NCBI GenBank assembly: GCA_018402615.1
Contig: JAGYIH010000001.1
Coordinates: 1 to 64,000 of the forward strand
Length of the DNA stretch: 64,000 nt
Direction of reading: 5' to 3'
Origin: Aquiluna sp.
GTDB lineage: Bacteria; Actinomycetota; Actinomycetes; Actinomycetales; Microbacteriaceae
The notes beneath the pieces were generated by a model. That model did not search any database. It was not told where the DNA came from and was given only the letters and a program-made list of their open reading frames with translations. A program made the translations under genes and the position numbers. The first letter of the stretch is position 1; every line of letters starts with the position of its first letter. Below are positions 59,117-64,000 of this stretch, one piece after another.

Positions 59117-60758
59117 CTAGAGACAAAGTCGCTGGAACCTGACAGCTATGCCCTTCGGGCCTCTGGCAGAGCGCACCCTTCTTTGGGTCTGGAAACAGAA
59201 ACAGGCAATGAGTCTCTTGGTGTATTCGTGCTGGGGATTGCAGGATCTGGTCTTTCTGGCCCTGCTCCACGATCTCACCAACTGCATGACCGCAATCCGG
59301 TCGCTCAAAGGTCAACAACGGCGAGGCTGTGAGAAATAAACAGGGCTGCAAATTGCTGCCCAGTGCCGTTGAATCTGTTGCAGCAAAGTTCAAGAACTCT
59401 GCCTGCACCGAGACATCCAGTGCACTGGTTGGCTCATCCGCTACCAGCAGCTTGGGACTCAGCGCTAGCGTTTCGGCAATACCCACACGCTGTCTCTGGC
59501 CACCGGAGAGCTCGTGGGGATATCGGTTTCGGGTAAGTCTTTGAAGCTCTACCAGGTCCAACAGCTCACCACACGCTTGGTGCGGTTCCTCTGAGTTGTA
59601 GCCTGCAAGAAGTGCGTCCGTTGATGGATTGACCACGGCCAGCGGTTTAGCGAACTACCTGGGTCCGAAGACACCTGATGTTCTTCTACCGGGCAGTTCC
59701 TTTTGAAACCCCAACTATCTTTTGCCCGGCAACCAACAATTGCCCGGACTTTATCGGCAAAGCCCAACCACTGCGCGCCCGATTGTTGTCTTTCCGATCC
59801 TGACTCGCCCACTCAGGACCCAGAACCTCGCCCGCAGAGTCTCCAGGCTTGCGTTCTGATGGCCAGGAATGCCGGGCACTTTGCCGCGCTTCGGGTATTC
59901 GATATTCAGGCCTTCAAGGCGAGGGCTGGCTCTGAGTTGCTAGAAACTGAGAGTCTCTGACTGGGCTAAAACGAGGTGAGGAACGGCTGCAAGCAGTGCC
60001 TTGGTGTATTCGTGTTTATGCCTCAAAGATTTGCTCGGTGGAGCCATTTTCAACAACTACACTGAGTCTTTCATGACAACTGCGGTCAGACACCTACAAT
60101 ACACCCATGTCATGGGTAAATCAAGATGATTGCCAGGTCTAGGCGCTGTTGAGATTTCGAAGTAGTTCCAGGATCTCTGGCCTGCACGGTGACGTCCAGT
60201 GCAGTCGTGGGTTCATCCGCACCAGTAGTAGCGGATCACAGGAGATTGACTGCGCAATCATGGCGCGTTGCCTCTGACCTCCGGAGAGTTGGTGCGGGTA
60301 GGAATTAAAGGCTTTCTGGGTCCGCAGCTCCACCATTTCCAATAGTTCGAGGGAGCGCTTCTTGGCTTGCGCTCTCTTGGTCATGCCCCCGGTTATGAAC
60401 CTGAAGTGCCTCGGTGATCTGGGAAGCCAACCGTATACAGGGTTTAGCGTGGTCATCGGTTCCTGGAAGATAACCGCCGCAATCTTCTTACCGCGGACTT
60501 CTCTCAGGCGTCTTTGTCTGCACCAATTAAGCTGCCCTCGAGCAACACTGATCCGGTTGCGCGTCCTGTTTACCGGCAGCAGACCTAAAAGACTCATGGC
60601 AGAGGTTGACTCGTCGGATCCTGATTCTCCTACGATTGCCAACACCTCGCCCGGTCTAACGCTGAAGCTGATGCCGGAGGCGGCCATTACCCACTCACCG
60701 TCAATCTGGTGAAGCCAACTGAAAGTTCACTGGTTTCAATAATCGGTTTAGAGGTCAT
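59117..60758 (-). pseudogene. Oligo/dipeptide ABC transporter ATP-binding protein, probably two fused ATPase domains (DppD-DppF), frame broken many times
   Basis: From ATG 60758 (MTSKPIIETSELSVGF) the first ATPase can be followed by frame changes: [56 protein letters not shown], then pieces of a THDMGV segment and VVVENGSTEQIFEA. Its Walker A reads GSDEST instead of GSGKST. The second follows without a visible new start: [64 protein letters not shown], and an end near 59117 (VRFQRLCL). The total, about 547 codons, fits a fused double ATPase, which occurs in actinobacteria. Only one in-frame TAG (near 59946) lies at the junction, so two separate genes remain possible. Confidence 0.75.
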
Positions 60759-61374
60759 TTAGGCACAAACTCCTTGCTTACTGCAACACTTGTGGCGTGC
60801 AGATTTCATTGCTAAGTCCTCGAGATACCTTCTCGATTGCCATCATGTTACGCGGTGCTGGCTTTGGCCAGCGCTCCTGCCACTGATGGCATCTCGGGAG
60901 GCCAGAGCGCTCCCCTGGTTTTGACCATAGTCTTTGGAACCTGATGCTCTTTTTGGTTTCAGGTTGAGGTCATGAACAAGAAGTTGTCATCAGAAACGTG
61001 CTCAGAACCTTTAGGTGCCCATGCGAGGACGCAAGAATCGACACTCGTTAAATTTTGCGCTCTTCACCGAAGGCGGTAAGCGCATCAACCAGCTGGTCGG
61101 CAACCGCACCAGGCCGACATGCCAGCATCTCGCCAGCCGAGAGCAGGGTCAGCATTTGCCCGAGAGCACCTACCCGCAGGCACCGTTAGACCCGGAGATC
61201 TGATTGTAGTGATTCCGGCGCTGCCGCAGCGACCATTCGACGCTACTGGGAGCAGCAAAGAGATTCTGCTGAGGCTTCAGGAAGAATCCAAGGTCGTTGT
61301 TACTCAAGTACCCTGGCCAACTCAAGGTCTTGGTGTGCTGCTCATTTTGAACTTCCTTGTTCTGAACTAGAAGC
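60759..61374. other. Unassigned 616-bp stretch inside the peptide transporter operon
   Basis: Between the DppC-like and ATPase genes, which normally almost touch, no family is recognisable. On the minus strand one open segment (61186 to TAA 61048-61050) reads LGQMLTLLSAGEMLACRP and then GAVADQLVDALTAFGEERKI, which looks protein-like; another (about 61340-61190) reads NNDLGFFLKPQQNLFAAPSS. They may be parts of one small gene split by indels. The plus-strand reading 61119-61370 is also open. Nothing else is evident. Confidence 0.4.
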
Positions 61375-62466
61375 TTAAGGACTCTCATTAGTTTGCCTTG
61401 CGGTTTCATGAGCTTTAGGTCGTTGATTGCACCATCGGTTCTGGCACCTGCGCCGACGTGGGTCAAACGCACTTTAGGCCATCGTACCAATGAAGTGATG
61501 GTTAGCGCAATTGCCAACGATGAACAGACCCGATACCAGAACAGCCAGCGAGTCTTGAACGCTTGCTGTATTCACTGATGATCTGACCCAGAGAAATGTC
61601 CGGGGCAACAATTCAAGTTTTCCAGGGTTTGAGCGAAGTCTCAATCTCCAAAATCGCAGCCAAGCATCATCAACAGGGTGGCGTTTACCACGATTACACT
61701 GATGGTGTTAAGTGCATGATGTGCTGAAAATAACTCTGAAGTTTGAAGCACCTGCAACTCTTGCGGCGTCTACGAACTCGCTCCCGAAGCGCGAAAGGAA
61801 CTCGGCACGAAACCAGACGCTAAGCCAGTCCATGCCAGTGCTCCAGCAGGGCAAGCGACACCTGGCACGCCGTTCAAAATTGCGGCTCAGTACGGCTCCC
61901 ACAACCAAAATCGGAATAGATGATTACCACGTCGGTGGCACGCATCGTGCTGGGTCTAGCCCGCCCCTGAAGAACCCAGCTAGCGAGCCAACCACAACAC
62001 CAATAACGGTTGACAGAATGCCCACAATTAGAACAACAATCAGCGACTGCTGAATGCCCATAACCCCAAAGATGTCCTTGCCCAGGGTGTCCTGACTAAA
62101 GGGGGTGCTCACCGATGGTGAAGTTTGCAAGATCCATGGTTGGCCGATCACCCTGGTTTAGAACGTCATAGCTTTCATACTAGTTAGGTCCACCAGCCCA
62201 AATGCGGTAACCATCGAGTGGCCAGTCTGTTTGTGCTGTTGGGACTGTTAATTAGATTTCCAGAACCACCAAATCCCCACTGTGCCCACTGGACGTGAAG
62301 GCCAGCAGGGTGATAAAACCAAGAACAAAGAGTGAGATGACTGCAGCCTTGTAAGAAAGAAGGCCCTATGCGGACGATTGTTCCGCGACAGACCTCAGTC
62401 TCACGCTGCTCGATAGTTATCTCGCGATTGGAGTTGGAGTTTCGTTGTTATCGCGCTTTTTGCCAT
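61375..62466 (-). pseudogene. Oligo/dipeptide ABC transporter permease (DppC/OppC type), frame broken many times
   Basis: The start at ATG 62466 overlaps the stop of the upstream permease (TAATG). Pieces in order: MAKS start; DTLGKDIFGVMGIQQSLIVV with LIVGILSTVIGVVVGSLAGF (62100-61960), typical of the DppC N-terminal half; SEFLSRFGSEFVDAARVAGA with SNFRVIF (61830-61720), the conserved ATPase-contact loop; YSKAFKTRW-like (about 61570); and a C-terminal NFIGDGLRDAFDPRRR that appears only after correcting several indels near 61480. The stop TAA at 61375-61377 is the best guess. About 363 codons in total, within the family range. Confidence 0.72.
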
Positions 62467-64000
62467 TAGCCGATCCTGATTCTTGGGTCCAGTGCGGAGT
62501 AAAGCAGGTCAGCTATGACGCGCTGATTACCGCCATCAAAGCCTCCACCACCATGATGTGCCCATGACCAAGTCTTACACATCGACCGCATTCACACTCG
62601 AATAAAGAGTGAGCCCATACTGGCCCAGGCAAAGACCCGCTCGGTAGATAACCGGCCCCACCAATCAAACCCGTTATGTCTACCGGGATGATGGTTGCGA
62701 TAGGTGCAGGCACAGCATTGCGGTGACGCACGACAACAGTGCGCTCATTTAGGCCCTTGGTGCGTGCCGCGGACATAATCCTGGTTCATTACCTCGAGCA
62801 GCGATGCGCGCAGTAACGCGTGTAACCAGCCACCGAGATGATCATCAGAGCTGCGGTTGAAGGATGAGGTGAGCATAGGAATCAAGCAGATCCAGCCACA
62901 TGCCATCCTGGCGCTTGATTGCGGGAGTGACGGTGCCACCATTGAAATAAAGCCATTTGGAATTGGAATCAGACCCAGGTACCGCTCCCAGTACTGCAGA
63001 GCCTTCATCGATGACCATGATGATTCCGCCAGGAAACCCGTAGTGCCGGCAGCCCTGCTATCTCCTTGCGACCATCGCCACCAAAACAGCAATCCCAATG
63101 CGACGCCAGCACGGTCATGATGGCGATCCAACTAAAGATGCCGAGTGCCCCGGGAACATAGAAGAAGAAGTACCTGACCTGGTAGCCACATCGCACCCGC
63201 CACCGCTGCCATTCCGGCAACGATTATCACACCGCGTCGCATGCCAAAACCGATTGAGAGTAGCAGCACCACCCCGCAGCCAGCAGCGTCAGTAGCACAA
63301 CACCGACGGTGCCAATAGATGGTACTTCAACCACTGCGTCAGATTCAGAACAGGATTAGCAGCCTCTGAGAGCGCCAGCGAGCCAACAAAGGCACGCACG
63401 CGAGACTGTAGTGCGTCACCCACTATGCCTGTGACCACAGCTGCGAGAGACCCAGGGCGATGAATATGGCAAAGAAAGAAGGAGACCACCGGCTCCGCGA
63501 GAAACGGTTGAACTGAATGGCACCATATTCCTTCAGGAGCATCGGCGACCCAGAAAATGGGATGAACAGAAAGAAGGCAAAGAATGTCACGGTGTAGTCA
63601 TAGCCCGAGTAATTCGGCCCTCAGGGCCGTGCTCATACCAACAGCAACACCGACGATGATTGAAAGAATTGTTGCTACGCAACTAGCTGCACTGTCGAAG
63701 CCACCGCGCCAGAGAAGCGCCTCTGTGACCGGGATTTCACCGCGCGAAACAGATATTCCTAGGTTGCGCCTGCAATCAAACAGCCAGCTGCCCCCGAGCC
63801 AGTAGAAGTAGCGAATTGGGGGTGGGGACATCAAGATCCAGGATGTCGGTTAGATAGGCAATCGGAACTGAATGTCGGGACCGGTGCGAACCGCGAAGTT
63901 CAAGAAGGGGGTCTCCGGAGATTGCCGTGAGGTTGTAAACAATGAACGAGGCAACCAGTAACACCATTAGGCCGCGGCAGCTCTACGAACGATAAAACTA
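62466..64000 (-). pseudogene. Oligo/dipeptide ABC transporter permease (DppB/OppB type), long version, broken frame, 5' end outside the window
   Basis: Pieces on the minus strand: VLLVASFIVYNLTAISGDPL (63960-63900), IAYLTDILDLDVPTP, LGISVSRGEIPVTEALLWRG, CVATILSIIVGVAVGMSTAL, then VPGALGIFSWIAIMTVLASH (63160-63100), MNQDYVR and a KGLNERTVVVRH loop with IATIIPVDITGLIGGA, FIRSV-like, and an end LDPRIRIG before TAA 62466-62468. With at least 510 codons it is longer than the usual 310-340, with extra membrane segments in the middle; longer DppB-like permeases exist in actinobacteria. Nearly every 50-100 bases a frame change is needed. Confidence 0.72.

Noticed and set aside
59549..63967. Many separate short open frames in the last 5 kb as distinct small genes
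   Set aside because: They carry consecutive motifs of ABC transporter permeases and ATPases in the right order and so are fragments of three or four genes.

Overview
The window is a compact chromosomal stretch from an actinobacterium. The best fit is a small-genome member of the Microbacteriaceae (Micrococcales), such as the freshwater/marine Aquiluna-Rhodoluna type. Evidence: conserved actinobacterial gene orders (prfB-ftsE-ftsX-smpB; recG-coaD-yceD-rpmF-rnc-mutM-smc-ftsY-ffh-rpsP-KH-rimM-trmD-rplS-lepB-rnhB-DUF2469-dprA-xerC-rpsB-tsf-pyrH-frr-cdsA), GlgE-type alpha-glucan metabolism, actinobacterial families (DUF2469, 7Fe ferredoxin, DivIVA-like proteins), moderate GC by eye, frequent TTG starts and gene overlaps. 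The genus is inference.

Layout. 1-1656 is the end of a glycine betaine/choline-type ABC operon. 1756-8845 holds bifunctional PutA and an RND-type efflux protein, then oligoribonuclease and tRNA-His. On the minus strand, 9593-17295 carries gatC-gatA-gatB, ligA, mnmA and a cysteine desulfurase. Divergent from it is the plus-strand alpha-glucan cluster glgX-glgE-glgB (17358-23594). 23591-31322 contains a thioredoxin-fold/TPR protein, a two-part membrane/lipoprotein of unknown function, a DivIVA-like coiled-coil protein coupled to an AI-2E-type permease, a hydrolase/zinc-motif/transglycosylase mini-operon, a second DivIVA-like protein and cdsA. 31323-59126 is almost entirely housekeeping genes for translation, SRP, chromosome segregation, repair and division. 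59117-64000 is an oligopeptide-type ABC transporter operon on the minus strand.

The main oddity is that several normally essential genes are broken by small insertions and deletions clustered in a few places: tRNA-His plus the 3' part of gatB, the P-loop of mnmA, the cysteine desulfurase, the 5' half of glgX, the middle of dprA, the repeat tail of rpsP, and nearly all of the peptide transporter. The correct protein can be followed by hopping between frames. I therefore favour local sequence or assembly error over real gene decay, though the transporter could be truly degrading. Elsewhere the genes are clean.

Other points: four convergent gene pairs share a single tetranucleotide (CTAG or TTAG) as the stop of both genes; acidic Ala/Glu/Pro-rich tails occur on ribosomal proteins S16 and S2 and at the FtsY N terminus; a perfect 8-bp hairpin overlaps the dprA ribosome-binding site; yraN and comM are absent from their usual place; and a conserved 569-residue protein carries an internal lipobox. 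I found no clearly new defence or mobile system, CRISPR array or insertion sequence.
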